NCBI RefSeq assembly: GCF_000615445.1
Contig: NZ_BALY01000006.1
Span: 1 to 64,000 of the forward strand
Length of the DNA: 64,000 bases
From: Lactobacillus hamsteri DSM 5661 = JCM 6256
GTDB lineage: Bacteria > Bacillota > Bacilli > Lactobacillales > Lactobacillaceae
Direction: 5' to 3'
Shown: positions 28,805 to 39,440 of the stretch, in pieces
Layout of the letters: each line of letters starts with the position of its first letter
Position numbering within the stretch: position 1 is the stretch's first letter
The notes under the pieces: generated by a model
What the model saw: only the letters and a program-made list of their open reading frames with translations
What the model was told of the DNA's origin: nothing
The model's database searches: none
Program-made: the position numbers and the translations under genes

Positions 28805-30130
28805 TTAACCTCGTAATCTAAATTTGGCTATAAAGAAGCCATCACTACCATAGCTATCTGGCAAAATTTTCAGCATCCCAGTCTTAGTGCCAATTTTTTC
28901 CAATTGAAATGGCACAAGTTCAAAATCAGGATGATGCTTCAAAAATTGCTTAACCACATCTTCATCTTCTTCGTGAGAAATTGTGCATGTTGAATAAACT
29001 AACTCACCATTTTTCTCAAGAATTCGACTAACATTATCTAAGATAGCTAATTGAATTTTTTGCAAACTCAATAAATCATTTTTATTTTTTGTATAACGTA
29101 TTTCTGGTTTTCTTCTTAATAATCCTAAACCAGAACATGGCGCATCTACCAGTATTTTAGCAAATTGTTTATCAGAAAAGTACTCATTCGCCTTTCTTGC
29201 ATCAATAGCTACTGTTTTTACATGGTCAGCCACGCCCATTCTTTTAGCATTTTGACGAACTAAACGTAATTTCTTTTCATGAATATCTAAGGCTGTAACT
29301 TCACCTGTAGTTAAATGCTCCGCAATTTGAACAGTTTTTCCGCCAGGTGCACTACATGCATCTAATACTTGTTCATCACCAGAAAAATCAAACGCATCAA
29401 CAACTAAACTAGCAGCTTCATCTTGAATTGTTAATTTTCCTTCTTTAAAAAGCGAAGTTTCAGCCACTCCACCATGAGCAAGTATAGAATCATGGCTAGA
29501 TAATCCCGACTCTTTTGGATCATACCCTAATTTTCTAAGTTGCGATAAAGTATCTTGAAAACGGGAAAGACTAGATAGACGCACACTATTTTTTGCTGGT
29601 TTATTAATACTATTTAAAATATTTTCTGTGCGTTTTTCGCCCCAATTATCAATAAAGTATTTAACAAGCCATTCAGGAATACTTTCCTTAATACTTAAAT
29701 ATTTTACTGGATTGCTTTTATCTGGCAAAATCGGGCCACGTCTTGTTAAAGAACGTAAAATTCCATTTACAATTCTAAATCCTGAAGAATGATGTCTACC
29801 AAATTGCTTAGCAAGTTTATTGGCTTCATCAAGAACTGCTCGATTTGGCACTTTATCTAAAAATAAAATTTGATAAGCAGACATTAACAAAAGTGGCTTT
29901 AAGTATTTTTCACTTAACTTTGTCTTTATTAAATCATGCAATTGATAATCCAAATAAATTCGATATTGGATCGTACCATACACCAAACGTGTAGCAAGAT
30001 TTTGATCAGCAACAGATAAATTAGAATGGCGCAAATTATTATTCAAACTAATATTTGAATATGATCCATCTTGTAAAACACGAATTAAAGTTTCTAAGGC
30101 AATAGAACGGGCAGTTTTAGTCTTCGACAA
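28805..30130 (-). CDS. rsmB: 16S rRNA cytosine-967 C5-methyltransferase RsmB (Sun)
   Basis: 441 residues. N-terminal NusB-like helical domain (ARSIALETLIRVL...), then SAM-dependent methyltransferase with DACSAPGGKT (SAM loop), VDAPCSGLGLLRRKPEIRY (catalytic Cys) and YSTCTISHEEDE (second Cys). Overlaps fmt by 14 nt. Confidence 0.95.
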   Translation of the reverse strand: MSKTKTARSIALETLIRVLQDGSYSNISLNNNLRHSNLSVADQNLATRLVYGTIQYRIYLDYQLHDLIKTKLSEKYLKPLLLMSAYQILFLDKVPNRAVLDEANKLAKQFGRHHSSGFRIVNGILRSLTRRGPILPDKSNPVKYLSIKESIPEWLVKYFIDNWGEKRTENILNSINKPAKNSVRLSSLSRFQDTLSQLRKLGYDPKESGLSSHDSILAHGGVAETSLFKEGKLTIQDEAASLVVDAFDFSGDEQVLDACSAPGGKTVQIAEHLTTGEVTALDIHEKKLRLVRQNAKRMGVADHVKTVAIDARKANEYFSDKQFAKILVDAPCSGLGLLRRKPEIRYTKNKNDLLSLQKIQLAILDNVSRILEKNGELVYSTCTISHEEDEDVVKQFLKHHPDFELVPFQLEKIGTKTGMLKILPDSYGSDGFFIAKFRLRG

Positions 30131-31061
30131 TTTTTTCTCCTACTGTAAACTTACTTGCTTGGCCATTTAAAAAGTTCTTGACTGGCATCTTCTTTTTGCC
30201 TGAAGGTTGCAATTCAAGCAAGTTTAAGACTGTACCGTTAGCAAAGCTAATTGCAAAACGTTTTTTGTTATCAACTACACAACCAGCTTCTAAATCAGTT
30301 GAGTCATCAGCAACTTCGGCTTTCCAAACCTTAAGTCGCTTACCATTAACCATCATGTAGGCACCTGGATCTGGATTTAAACCACGGAGTAAATTATTTG
30401 CTTCTTCAGCAGTCATTTCTGTGGTAATTCTTTCTTGTGCCTTGGTAATATTAGGTGAAAATACAACCTTGCTTTCATCTTGTGGTGTCTTAGTTGCTGT
30501 ACCATCTACAATTTTTGGCAAAGTTTCAAGTAAAAGATCACGGCCAATGTATGACAATTTTTCAAAAATGCTGCCAGCAGTATCTTCAGGTTCGATATCA
30601 ATTGCCTTTTGGGCATACATATCGCCGGCATCCATCTTTTTAACCATTTCCATAATAGTTACACCAGTTTGCTTATCACCATTAATTAATGAATATTGAA
30701 TTGGTGCACCACCACGATATTTAGGAAGAAGAGAACCATGAACATTCACAGCAGCAATTTTTACTGAATTTAAGAATTTAGTTGGTAAAAATTGGCCGTA
30801 TGCCGCTGTAACAATAAAGTCAGCATGCATATCAATTAATTCATTAAGTTCTTCTGAGCCAGATAATTTAACTGGCTGATAAACAGGTAAATTAAGTTCT
30901 TCTGCTGCTACTTTTGCAGGAGTTTTAGTTATCTTTTGCTTACGTCCCACTTTTTTATCAGGTTGAGTAACAACAGCCTTAATATCGTAGCCTTCTTCAA
31001 CTAATCCTTTTAATACTGGAACAGAAAAATCTGGGGTTCCCATAAAAATAATTGAATTCAT
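30117..31061 (-). CDS. fmt: Methionyl-tRNA formyltransferase
   Basis: 314 residues: IIFMGTPDFSVP N-terminus, NVHGSLLPKYRGGAPIQ with catalytic Asn/His, GVTIMEMVKKMDAGD, and the C-terminal tRNA-binding barrel. Formylates initiator Met-tRNA. In Bacillus def lies next to it; it is absent here. Confidence 0.96.
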   Translation of the reverse strand: MNSIIFMGTPDFSVPVLKGLVEEGYDIKAVVTQPDKKVGRKQKITKTPAKVAAEELNLPVYQPVKLSGSEELNELIDMHADFIVTAAYGQFLPTKFLNSVKIAAVNVHGSLLPKYRGGAPIQYSLINGDKQTGVTIMEMVKKMDAGDMYAQKAIDIEPEDTAGSIFEKLSYIGRDLLLETLPKIVDGTATKTPQDESKVVFSPNITKAQERITTEMTAEEANNLLRGLNPDPGAYMMVNGKRLKVWKAEVADDSTDLEAGCVVDNKKRFAISFANGTVLNLLELQPSGKKKMPVKNFLNGQASKFTVGEKIVED

Positions 31062-31073
31062 TAAGATTCCTCC

Positions 31074-33470
31074 TTAAATAATTCGTTCTGGTTCATTGTC
31101 GATATAAACGTTTAATCCGTATTTTTTAATTTCTTGCGCTGAATCTTGAATTTGATGCAATAAGGTATTCAAATTCATTTCTTTTTTATATTTTACCAGT
31201 ATTTGATAATAATATTGATTCTTTAAGCGAGAAATTGCACTTGGCGTTGGACCTAAAATAATTGTATCAGGATGTAAATTGCGTTCCAACTTACGTTTAA
31301 TATTAAATGCTTCTTTCGCCGCATTCTGTTCTTTTTTTGATGCAATCGAAATTAATACGGTATAAAAATATGGTGGATAATTTCCTTCATGACGAACTCG
31401 CATTTCATAACCATAAAAACGTTCATAATCTTGTGTTTGTGATAATTGAATCGCGTAGTGATCAGGATTATAAGTTTGAATAATAACTTCACCCGTTTTT
31501 TCAGCACGGCCTGCTCTTCCCGCAACCTGCGTTAACAATTCAAATGTTCTTTCTGAAGCATTATAATCCGGAAGCCATAATCCCGTATCCGCGTTAATTA
31601 CGCCTACTAAAGTTACGTTTGGAAAATCCAAGCCCTTTGCAATCATTTGCGTTCCTAATAAAATATCAGCTTCATGATCACCAAATGCATCTAAGATTTT
31701 TTTATAACTTCCTTTTCGACGCGTAGTATCCACGTCCATCCGCAAAATTCTAACTCCAGGCATCAATTCTTCAAGTTCTTCTTGAACTTTCTGCGTACCT
31801 GAACCTAAAAAGCGAATTTTCGCGCTTTGACAATTTGGGCAGCGTGTTGGAATTGCTTCTTTATAGCCACAATAATGGCACTGCATCATGCCTGTATCCT
31901 TATGCATGGTGAGCGACAAGTCACAATTTGGACATTTCATGACATAGCCACATTCTCTACAAAGCATAAAGTTAGCAAATCCGCGCCTATTGAGCATTAA
32001 AATCACTTGTTCCTTTTTCTCCAAGCGATCTTTAATTGCTTCGACAAGTTCAACAGATAAATCAAATTGTCCGCCCGCAAATTGAACATGTTTTAAATCA
32101 AGCAAATGAACTTCTGGCAAATTTTTATTATTGGCACGTTTAGTTAAACGTAAAAGTTGGTATACGCCTTTTTGTGCACGGGCCCTGCTTCCTAAAGATG
32201 GTGTTGCGCTTCCCAAAACTAACGGACAATGATTATAATTGCTGCGCCAAATAGCTACGTCACGAGCATGATAACGAGGATTGTCTTCTTGTTTATATGA
32301 AGATTCATGTTCCTCATCGATAATTATTAATCCCACATTATTTAAAGGTGCAAAAACGGCGCTACGCGCGCCAACCACTACTCTAACCTCACCACGACGA
32401 ATTCTGCGCCATTCATCATATAATTCACCATCAGAGAGTCCACTATGAAGAACAGCAACATTTTCACCGAAACGTGCTTTCACTTGTCTAACCATTTGCG
32501 GAGTAAGAGAAATTTCCGGCACAAGCATTAAAGCATTACGCCCATCAGAAAGAGTCTTGCTAATCGCATGTAAATAAACTTCCGTTTTTCCGCTACCGGT
32601 TATTCCTTCTAATAAATATGTTTTTGCTTGCTTATTTTTTATAGATTCGGCAACTTGATCAAGAGCATATTGCTGCTCATCATTTAAAATTACTTTCTTG
32701 TCTTTTACTTCATCATCAAAGCCACTTAAAGGATTGCGGTATACTTCAACAGCATCTTTAGTAAGCCAACCTTTTTTCACCGCACTTGTCAGCACAGAAG
32801 TTTTAATTTTTAATTCTGATTCTATATTTGATTGCTTTTTTGGATATTCATTAAAGTTATCAATAATATCCGTTAACAGTTCTCTTTGCTTTAACGCATT
32901 TTGGCGCAAACTATTTAAAATCTTTTGATATTCATCTTTATCTAAGGCCAATGAATATTCATTTTCAGTTTTCTTTTTAGCTTTATTTTCAACCAAGTAT
33001 TCGATTTTAGCCTGATCATTTCTTAATAATTTGCGTGCAAGAGCAATTTGATCGACATCAGTCAATTTATTTAAATCAACCGGATCACCTTGAAACAAAG
33101 GTAATTCTTTTGCTTCTGCCGTAATAGGCGTCAAGATTTTACGATAATTTGCACGCATTAATCGTGGTAACATTGCCTTTAAAATAGTAATTCGATAGGC
33201 AAAAATTTTTTGTGCTAAATCAGCTGACAATTTTATTAATTCAGGCGTTAACGGTGGCATTTCATCTACAACCAGCAGCAAATCTTTTAATTTGCCTTTA
33301 TATTCACTGTTTTGGGTTAAGCCAACTACAAATCCCTGCACTTTTCTTGGCCCAAATGGCACAAAAACTCTTGAGCCTATTTCTACATCTTTTAACTTAT
33401 CAGGAACATGATATTCAAAAATGCGATCAGTCTGTTTGGCAGCAACATCTACAATTACCTGAGCAATCAT
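31074..33470 (-). CDS. priA: Primosomal helicase PriA
   Basis: 798 residues. DNA-binding N-terminal domain, SF2 helicase with GITGSGKTEVYL, IDEEHESSYKQ (DEEH box) and SATPSL, eight Cys in two zinc sites (C-RECGYVMKCPNC and CHYCGY...CPNC), and AGRAGR. Reloads the replisome at stalled forks. AAGGTG site five nt before ATG. Confidence 0.97.
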   Translation of the reverse strand: MIAQVIVDVAAKQTDRIFEYHVPDKLKDVEIGSRVFVPFGPRKVQGFVVGLTQNSEYKGKLKDLLLVVDEMPPLTPELIKLSADLAQKIFAYRITILKAMLPRLMRANYRKILTPITAEAKELPLFQGDPVDLNKLTDVDQIALARKLLRNDQAKIEYLVENKAKKKTENEYSLALDKDEYQKILNSLRQNALKQRELLTDIIDNFNEYPKKQSNIESELKIKTSVLTSAVKKGWLTKDAVEVYRNPLSGFDDEVKDKKVILNDEQQYALDQVAESIKNKQAKTYLLEGITGSGKTEVYLHAISKTLSDGRNALMLVPEISLTPQMVRQVKARFGENVAVLHSGLSDGELYDEWRRIRRGEVRVVVGARSAVFAPLNNVGLIIIDEEHESSYKQEDNPRYHARDVAIWRSNYNHCPLVLGSATPSLGSRARAQKGVYQLLRLTKRANNKNLPEVHLLDLKHVQFAGGQFDLSVELVEAIKDRLEKKEQVILMLNRRGFANFMLCRECGYVMKCPNCDLSLTMHKDTGMMQCHYCGYKEAIPTRCPNCQSAKIRFLGSGTQKVQEELEELMPGVRILRMDVDTTRRKGSYKKILDAFGDHEADILLGTQMIAKGLDFPNVTLVGVINADTGLWLPDYNASERTFELLTQVAGRAGRAEKTGEVIIQTYNPDHYAIQLSQTQDYERFYGYEMRVRHEGNYPPYFYTVLISIASKKEQNAAKEAFNIKRKLERNLHPDTIILGPTPSAISRLKNQYYYQILVKYKKEMNLNTLLHQIQDSAQEIKKYGLNVYIDNEPERII

Positions 33471-33488
33471 TTAATCACCTTGCAAAAA

Positions 33489-33517
33489 ATGACCTCCATC
33501 CAGCGATGGAGGTCATT
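33489..33517 (-). terminator. Terminator between rpoZ and priA
   Basis: AATGACCTCCATC / GATGGAGGTCATT perfect stem with 4-nt loop and T run; ends gmk-rpoZ or attenuates entry into priA. Confidence 0.88.
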
Positions 33518-33530
33518 AAAATCATTATTA

Positions 33531-33755
33531 CTAATCTTCAAGATTAACTTCAGCGTGAGCTGGGTCAACTGTAACCTTACCAGCAGCAATTTCTTCAAGT
33601 GCCTTGCCAACGTATTTATCACACTTAAAATTCTTCATTGTTGGTGGGTCACCAGCTTCAAGTTCATGTGCTCTCTTAGCAGCTAAAACTGATAATGAGT
33701 AACGTGAATCAACACGTGAAAGCAATTTATCAATAGATGGGTATGTAATTCTCAT
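33531..33755 (-). CDS. rpoZ: RNA polymerase omega subunit
   Basis: 74 residues: [30 protein letters not shown] matches the conserved omega core. Assists assembly of RNA polymerase. Next to gmk (2 nt apart), as in most Firmicutes. Confidence 0.95.
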   Translation of the reverse strand: MRITYPSIDKLLSRVDSRYSLSVLAAKRAHELEAGDPPTMKNFKCDKYVGKALEEIAAGKVTVDPAHAEVNLED

Positions 33756-33757
33756 AA

Positions 33758-34372
33758 TTAGTCCTCCTCGACCATTTTGCGGTAATCATCAATCACACGT
33801 TTAACGCTAACATGTTCAGCATCAACAATTGCTTTAATATGATCAACTGCATTAGCAACAGTATCGTTTACTACAGCGTAATCATAATCCTGCATAACTA
33901 AAATTTCTTTACGTGCTTGCTTGATACGACCTCGAATAACATCTTCAGATTCAGTACCGCGACGTTCCAAACGTAAATGCAAAGTATGCAAATCAGGTGG
34001 AGTCAAGAAAATGAATACTCCATCTGGCATTTTTTCACGTACCTTTTGCGCACCATTAACGTCAATTTCAAGCAAAACATCTTTACCTTCATCAAGCATC
34101 TTCTTAACAGGTGCTAGCGGCGTACCATAATGATGGCCAACATATTCATTATATTCCAAAAGCTCGCCTTGTTTAATAGCTTCTTGAAAACGATCTTCAC
34201 TTACGAAGTAATAGTCTTGACCATCAACTTCACCTGGACGAGGCTTGCGAGTTGTCATTGAAACTGAATATTCAAATGGAAATACCTTGTTTTCAACAAT
34301 TGCGCTTTTAACAGTTCCTTTACCAACACCTGAAGGACCTGAAAGCACAAGTAATAAACCTTTATGTGCCAT
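33758..34372 (-). CDS. gmk: Guanylate kinase
   Basis: 204 residues with P-loop [32 protein letters not shown] (GMP-binding) and [11 protein letters not shown]. Phosphorylates GMP to GDP. ATG 34372 follows GGAGAG. Confidence 0.97.
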   Translation of the reverse strand: MAHKGLLLVLSGPSGVGKGTVKSAIVENKVFPFEYSVSMTTRKPRPGEVDGQDYYFVSEDRFQEAIKQGELLEYNEYVGHHYGTPLAPVKKMLDEGKDVLLEIDVNGAQKVREKMPDGVFIFLTPPDLHTLHLRLERRGTESEDVIRGRIKQARKEILVMQDYDYAVVNDTVANAVDHIKAIVDAEHVSVKRVIDDYRKMVEED

Positions 34373-34466
34373 GCCGAACTCTCCTACAAATACTAATATA
34401 AATAGTTTGCACTAAAAACGACATATTTTCAAGTATTGCCGGTTGATAATATTTCCATCTTAAAAA

Positions 34467-36152
34467 TTATTCATCTTCTTTAAAGCTCTTCATCAAATCA
34501 ACCGCATTTTGCTTTGCAGCCGCTGTAACATCGCTTCCCGCCATCATTTGGGCAATAGCTGTAATTGTTTCTTCCTTAGAAAGAGGGCCGACTTGTGTGA
34601 AAGTTGCGCCATCTTTAACTTGCTTTGCTACCAAATATCTTTGATCACCTGCAGCAGCAACTTGCGGTGAGTGAGTAATGGTAATAACTTGCTTATGCTC
34701 GCCAATTGAATGCATCTTCCTACCAATCGCGGCTGAAACTCGACCTGAAACCCCCGTATCAATTTCGTCAAAAATCATCGTCCCAACTGGTTCTACACGG
34801 CTAAAGATTGACTTTAAGGCTAAAATAAGACGTGATTGTTCCCCACCAGAAACAATTTTAACTAATGGCATTAAATCTTCACCCGGATTAGGTGCAATCA
34901 AAAAGACGATTGAATCCGTTCCTTTTTCGGCAAAAGATTTTGTTTCTTCAAAATTGATTGAAAAACGTGCCTTTTCCATGTAAAGGTCGGTTAATTCATG
35001 CTTAATCTGTTCTTCCAGATTTTGGGCAACTTTTTCACGAATTAAATGAAGCTCTCTAGATTTCTTAGTTAATTTTTCTTCTAATGCAGAAATTTCACTT
35101 TGTAGTTTTTCTTCATCTAATCCGCCTGTTTCAAAGCTATTTAATTCTTTTTGAACCTTCTCATAAAATTTAAAAACATCTGCTAGAGTCGGACCATATT
35201 TTTTCTTTAACGAATTCAAAGTATCCAAACGATTAGTAACATATTGGAATCTTTCTTCATCAAAATCCATTTGATCCATTAATGACGACAGTTCACTCCG
35301 TGCATCATTTAAGGCATAAACTCCATCATCAACTGTTTTGGCAAAATCTTTAAATTTATTGCCAAATTCAGTTAAATCCGTTGCAGCATTTTGGGCATCC
35401 CCCAATAATGTAGCAATCCCATGCTCATCATCGTCATAAAGCTGCATAAAATAATTGGCCGTATCAGCAATCTTTTGATAATTATTTAATTCATTAAATT
35501 CATCTTCCAGCTTTTCGTCTTCATCTGGATCTTCTAAGTCAGCTGATTCAAGTTCATTATTCTGAAATTGCAAAATGTCTTGCTTTTGAGCTAGCTCTTG
35601 CGCATCCTTTTTTAAGTGATTAAGCTGTGCTGTTAATTTTTGCCACTTATAAAAATCTGTTTGATAATCTGCTAATTTCTCTTTAAAAGACTTAGGAGCA
35701 TAATTATCAACTAAATCAATCTGACGATCTTGATCCATTAAGATTTGCTGATCATTTTGTCCGTGAATATCAACTAAATAATTGCCAATTTTTCGCAAAA
35801 CATTAATTGTAGTAAGCTGCCCATTAATACGAACAACATTGCGCCCCTTATTAGCCAATTCTCTACTAATAACCAACTGATCGTCATCGTGTGGCAGGCC
35901 ATACTCTTCACATAATTCCGCAATCTGCTTTTTTTGATCTTCAAGTTCAAAAAGTCCCGTTACGACTGCCTTTTTTTCACCTGAACGGATCATTTCCTTT
36001 TGACCACGTCCACCCATTAAAAGTGAAACTGCATCGATAAGAATAGACTTACCAGCACCTGTTTCACCGATTAAAACAGTCATTTTTTCCTGAAAGCGAA
36101 CCTTCAAAGTCTTAATAATGGCAAAATTTTTAATATCCAGTTCAACTAACAT
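34467..36152 (-). CDS. recN: DNA repair protein RecN
   Basis: 561-residue SMC-like ATPase: Walker A LIGETGAGKSILIDAV, INGQ and QNDQQ near residue 120, central coiled coil, signature VSGGEQSRLILALK and Walker B MIFDEIDTGVSG, then THSPQVAA. Acts early in double-strand break repair. 12 bp downstream of tlyA; the arginine repressor often found between them in Bacillus is absent. Confidence 0.96.
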   Translation of the reverse strand: MLVELDIKNFAIIKTLKVRFQEKMTVLIGETGAGKSILIDAVSLLMGGRGQKEMIRSGEKKAVVTGLFELEDQKKQIAELCEEYGLPHDDDQLVISRELANKGRNVVRINGQLTTINVLRKIGNYLVDIHGQNDQQILMDQDRQIDLVDNYAPKSFKEKLADYQTDFYKWQKLTAQLNHLKKDAQELAQKQDILQFQNNELESADLEDPDEDEKLEDEFNELNNYQKIADTANYFMQLYDDDEHGIATLLGDAQNAATDLTEFGNKFKDFAKTVDDGVYALNDARSELSSLMDQMDFDEERFQYVTNRLDTLNSLKKKYGPTLADVFKFYEKVQKELNSFETGGLDEEKLQSEISALEEKLTKKSRELHLIREKVAQNLEEQIKHELTDLYMEKARFSINFEETKSFAEKGTDSIVFLIAPNPGEDLMPLVKIVSGGEQSRLILALKSIFSRVEPVGTMIFDEIDTGVSGRVSAAIGRKMHSIGEHKQVITITHSPQVAAAGDQRYLVAKQVKDGATFTQVGPLSKEETITAIAQMMAGSDVTAAAKQNAVDLMKSFKEDE

Positions 36153-36164
36153 AGTTTTTCTCTC

Positions 36165-36977
36165 CTAAAGACCGTTCACAGCCCGCTCAACAACTTCTGC
36201 CGGTGAACCATTCCAAAGATTTTGACCAGGATTTGCTTCATCTTTTTTAAGGTGAATTAAAAATTCAATATTTCCCTTGCCACCTTTAATTGGTGAATAA
36301 TCAATTCCTAAAACATCAAAGCCAATTTTCATTGCTTCATTCATTGTATGTTCAATTACAGCACGATGAACTTCATGATCATGAACAATACCATGCTTAC
36401 CAACATTTTCCGGTCCTGCCTCAAATTGTGGCTTAATCAAGCAAACGGCATCACATTGATCTTTCAAAATGTCATACATTGGTGGCATGATTAAATCAAG
36501 CGAAATAAAAGAAACATCTGTCATGGCAAAATCTGGCAATCCTTGATCAAAATCAGCAGGCTTGCTGTAACGGAAGTTCTGCTTTTCCATCACAATAACA
36601 CGCGGATCATCACGCAACTGCCAAGCTAATTGATTGTAGCCAACATCAAGGGCATAAACCATCTTAGCGCCATTTTGAAGCGCAACATCAGTAAAACCGC
36701 CTGTTGAAGCACCAATATCCAAACAAATCTTATCGTTTAAATTAATATCAAATACTTTTAAGGCCTTTTCTAATTTAAAGCCACCACGCGAAACGTATTT
36801 TTTACCATCATCTTTAATGATAAATTTTTCATCAACTGGAAATTGTGTTCCACTTTTATCAATTCTTTGATGATTATGATCTTGAACCAAGCCAGCCATT
36901 ATTGCACGTTGAGCTTGCGAACGTGAATGAAACAAACCTTGTTCAGTTAATAAAACATCTGCTCTCTTTTTTGCCAT
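36165..36977 (-). CDS. tlyA: TlyA-family S4-domain rRNA methyltransferase
   Basis: 270 residues: N-terminal S4 RNA-binding domain (KKRADVLLTEQGLFHSR), then FtsJ-like methyltransferase with DIGASTGGFTDVAL SAM loop, ALDVGYNQL and MTDVSFISL. Family members 2'-O-methylate rRNA (hemolysin A/TlyA, Bacillus YqxC). Starts immediately at the ispA stop. Confidence 0.92.
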   Translation of the reverse strand: MAKKRADVLLTEQGLFHSRSQAQRAIMAGLVQDHNHQRIDKSGTQFPVDEKFIIKDDGKKYVSRGGFKLEKALKVFDINLNDKICLDIGASTGGFTDVALQNGAKMVYALDVGYNQLAWQLRDDPRVIVMEKQNFRYSKPADFDQGLPDFAMTDVSFISLDLIMPPMYDILKDQCDAVCLIKPQFEAGPENVGKHGIVHDHEVHRAVIEHTMNEAMKIGFDVLGIDYSPIKGGKGNIEFLIHLKKDEANPGQNLWNGSPAEVVERAVNGL

Positions 36978-37846
36978 TTATAGCACCTTTTTATAAAGAT
37001 CCAAGAAACCAAGCAAAACTTCACTATTAAGATCCTTAAGATCATCCTTGGCTTCGTTAATTAATTCTTTCAACTTTTGACGACTCTTATCAATTCCAAG
37101 AAGAGTCAAAGTATTATTTTTGCCTTCTTCTTCATCTTTATGAGTTGCCTTGCCGGCTTCTTCGCTAGTTTCAACAATATCAACTAAATCATCATAAATT
37201 TGATAAGCACGGCCAAATACTCGTGAAAAATCAACAAGCTTAACCTTTTCAATATCGCTAGCCTTAGCATAAACTGCTGCCATTTCAACACTTGCTTCAA
37301 TTAAGCAGCCTGTTTTAAGCCATTCCATACGATTAATAAACTTGTCATCATTAGACACGCTAGAGTTATTGGTTGAATCAATATCTAAGTATTGACCGCC
37401 TACCATCCCGTTTGGGCCTACAGCTCTTGTAATAATTGAAACTAATTCTGCAGATTGACTTCCTTCAGCTATCCATTGGATTCCCATTGGCAAAAGAGCA
37501 TCTCCAGCCAAAATAGCTTCAGCTTCGCCCCATTTTTTATGGCTAGTTAACTTGCCACGACGATAATCATCATTGTCCATGGCAGGCAAATCATCATGAA
37601 TTAATGAATAAGTATGGATTAGTTCAATTCCACAAGCAATTCTAATTTCTGATTCGTCTATCTTTTTACCTAAAGTATTTAAAGTTGACAAAAAGAGCAA
37701 CGGACGGAGCGCTTGCCACCTGCCATTACCGAATAAGCCATAATCTGACTGATTTTATGATCATCAACTTCATCTTTTAAAAGCTTTTCTAAAAAGTCAT
37801 TAATAACTGGCGTCCAGTTTTCTTGAAAATATTCAAATGCTGACAT
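36978..37846 (-). pseudogene. ispA: ispA, polyprenyl (farnesyl) diphosphate synthase, interrupted by a 1-nt frameshift
   Basis: Class 1 prenyltransferase making farnesyl/geranyl diphosphate for undecaprenyl and quinone synthesis. From ATG 37846 (site AGAGGAAT) the frame encodes MSAFEYFQENWTPVIND to MAGGKRS, then runs to a stop. The next frame continues with RPLLFLSTLNTL, the first Asp-rich motif HDDLPAMDNDD, GGQ and the second motif DDLVD. Restoring one C at about 37708 (CGC-TCC to CGCCTCC) gives the family's GGKRLRPLL and 289 residues. Same isolated one-base-loss pattern as ftsY, so likely sequence error. Between xseB and tlyA as in Bacillus. Confidence 0.88.
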
Positions 37847-37848
37847 AA

Positions 37849-38091
37849 TTATTCCTCTGGTGCAGATGCATTATTTGGATCAAGTTTGTGTTCAGTACCG
37901 TCACTATCAATTAATTTAGCTACGGTTTCTTCTGCTTGGGTTAATTTTTTATCTAAATCACGACTAATTTTAACCCCTTCTTGAAATTCCTTTAAGGCAT
38001 CTTCTAATGGAACATTACCATTTTCTAAATTAGTAACGATTTTTTCTAAATCATTTAATTGTTCTTCAAAGTTATTTTTCTTAGCTGGCAT
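37849..38091 (-). CDS. xseB: Exodeoxyribonuclease VII small subunit
   Basis: 80 residues: FEEQLNDLEKIVTNLENGNVPLEDAL is the XseB signature. Assembles with XseA to degrade single-stranded DNA. Abuts xseA (one-base overlap) and ispA. Confidence 0.95.
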   Translation of the reverse strand: MPAKKNNFEEQLNDLEKIVTNLENGNVPLEDALKEFQEGVKISRDLDKKLTQAEETVAKLIDSDGTEHKLDPNNASAPEE

Positions 38092-39440
38092 TAATTTTTC
38101 CTCGTTTCTGTCACAATAGCTTTAGCTTGCCCATCTTTAAAATGCAAATTAATTTCACTATTCTTAGCAACCTGATTGATAGAGCTTATTGTTTTGCCTT
38201 TTTCATCAGTTGTATAAATAAAACCACGCTCTAGAGTTTTAAGTGGACTGTAGTCATCTAACTGTTGAACAGTCTTACTAAAGGTATTTCTTTTTCCAAC
38301 TAAATAATGCTTCATATTATCAAGCAATCTTTTAGTTGCAAACGAATTTTGTTGTTGCATTTGTGAAATCATCTTTTGAGGACTAGAAGCCACTAACTTT
38401 TGATTCAAAAGATTATAATTTTGGCGAGAATTATTAGTAATATTTTGCATTACACTGAATAGACGATTTTTCAGCATATCAACCATTTGAATCTGTTGAT
38501 CGTATAGTCTCATTGGTTCCCGCATAATAACTGAATTATTGACACGATTTAGACGATCACGTTTTTCACGAATATTAGCCTGCATACTACTAATTAAACG
38601 ACTGCGCAATTGATTAATAGTCACAAGCTCATCAGCTAAATTCGGTGTAGCATATTCAGCAGCCGCTGTTGGAGTAGCAGCACGAGCATCCGCAACTAAA
38701 TCACATAAGGTGGTATCCGTTTCGTGTCCAACAGAAGAAATAACCGGCATTTGCATATCGTAAACTTGACGCACAACTTTTTCTTCATTAAATGGCCATA
38801 AATCTTCTAGGGAACCACCACCACGTCCAATGATCATTACGTCGTACTCATCGCCTCGAGCAGCAATTTGCTGCATAGACGCAACTAAACTGTCAGCAGC
38901 TGTATCTCCCTGAACCTTGGCTGGAAACAAATCAATCTCCGCATGAGGGAAACGACGATTGGCTGTTACCATAATATCGTGAATAACGGCTCCTGAAGCA
39001 CTAGTTACAACAGCAATTTTATCTGGAAAACGTGGCAAAGGCTTTTTATGTTCTGGATTAAATAAACCTTCTTTAGCGAGCTTAGCCTGAAGTTGTTTTA
39101 ATTGTTCATACAAAGCACCTAATCCTGCAGGCTCCATATTTTCTGCATAGAATTGATACGAGCCCTGTGGGCCATAAACACTAACATATCCTGTAACATA
39201 AACTTTCATACCTTCTTCAGGTTTAAATTTCACCTTATCAAAATACGAACGAAACATTACCACATTAATTTTTGACTTGTCATCTTTTAGTGAAAAATAC
39301 TGATGAGAATTTCTTCTATAGCGAAAATTTGATAATTCACCTTGAAGAAAAACTTTATGCAAATACGGATCGTTTTTAAATTTTTGCGTAATATAATAAT
39401 TCAAATCCGTAACTGTCAGATACTTATTCTCTGATGCCAT
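38091..39440 (-). CDS. xseA: Exodeoxyribonuclease VII large subunit
   Basis: 449 residues: N-terminal OB fold (YLTVTDLNYYITQKF...VFLQGELSNFR), catalytic core with VVTSASGAVIHDI, GRGGGSLEDLWPFNEE and PVISSVGHETDTTLCDLVAD, then a long coiled coil. Overlaps folD by 17 nt. Confidence 0.96.
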   Translation of the reverse strand: MASENKYLTVTDLNYYITQKFKNDPYLHKVFLQGELSNFRYRRNSHQYFSLKDDKSKINVVMFRSYFDKVKFKPEEGMKVYVTGYVSVYGPQGSYQFYAENMEPAGLGALYEQLKQLQAKLAKEGLFNPEHKKPLPRFPDKIAVVTSASGAVIHDIMVTANRRFPHAEIDLFPAKVQGDTAADSLVASMQQIAARGDEYDVMIIGRGGGSLEDLWPFNEEKVVRQVYDMQMPVISSVGHETDTTLCDLVADARAATPTAAAEYATPNLADELVTINQLRSRLISSMQANIREKRDRLNRVNNSVIMREPMRLYDQQIQMVDMLKNRLFSVMQNITNNSRQNYNLLNQKLVASSPQKMISQMQQQNSFATKRLLDNMKHYLVGKRNTFSKTVQQLDDYSPLKTLERGFIYTTDEKGKTISSINQVAKNSEINLHFKDGQAKAIVTETRKN

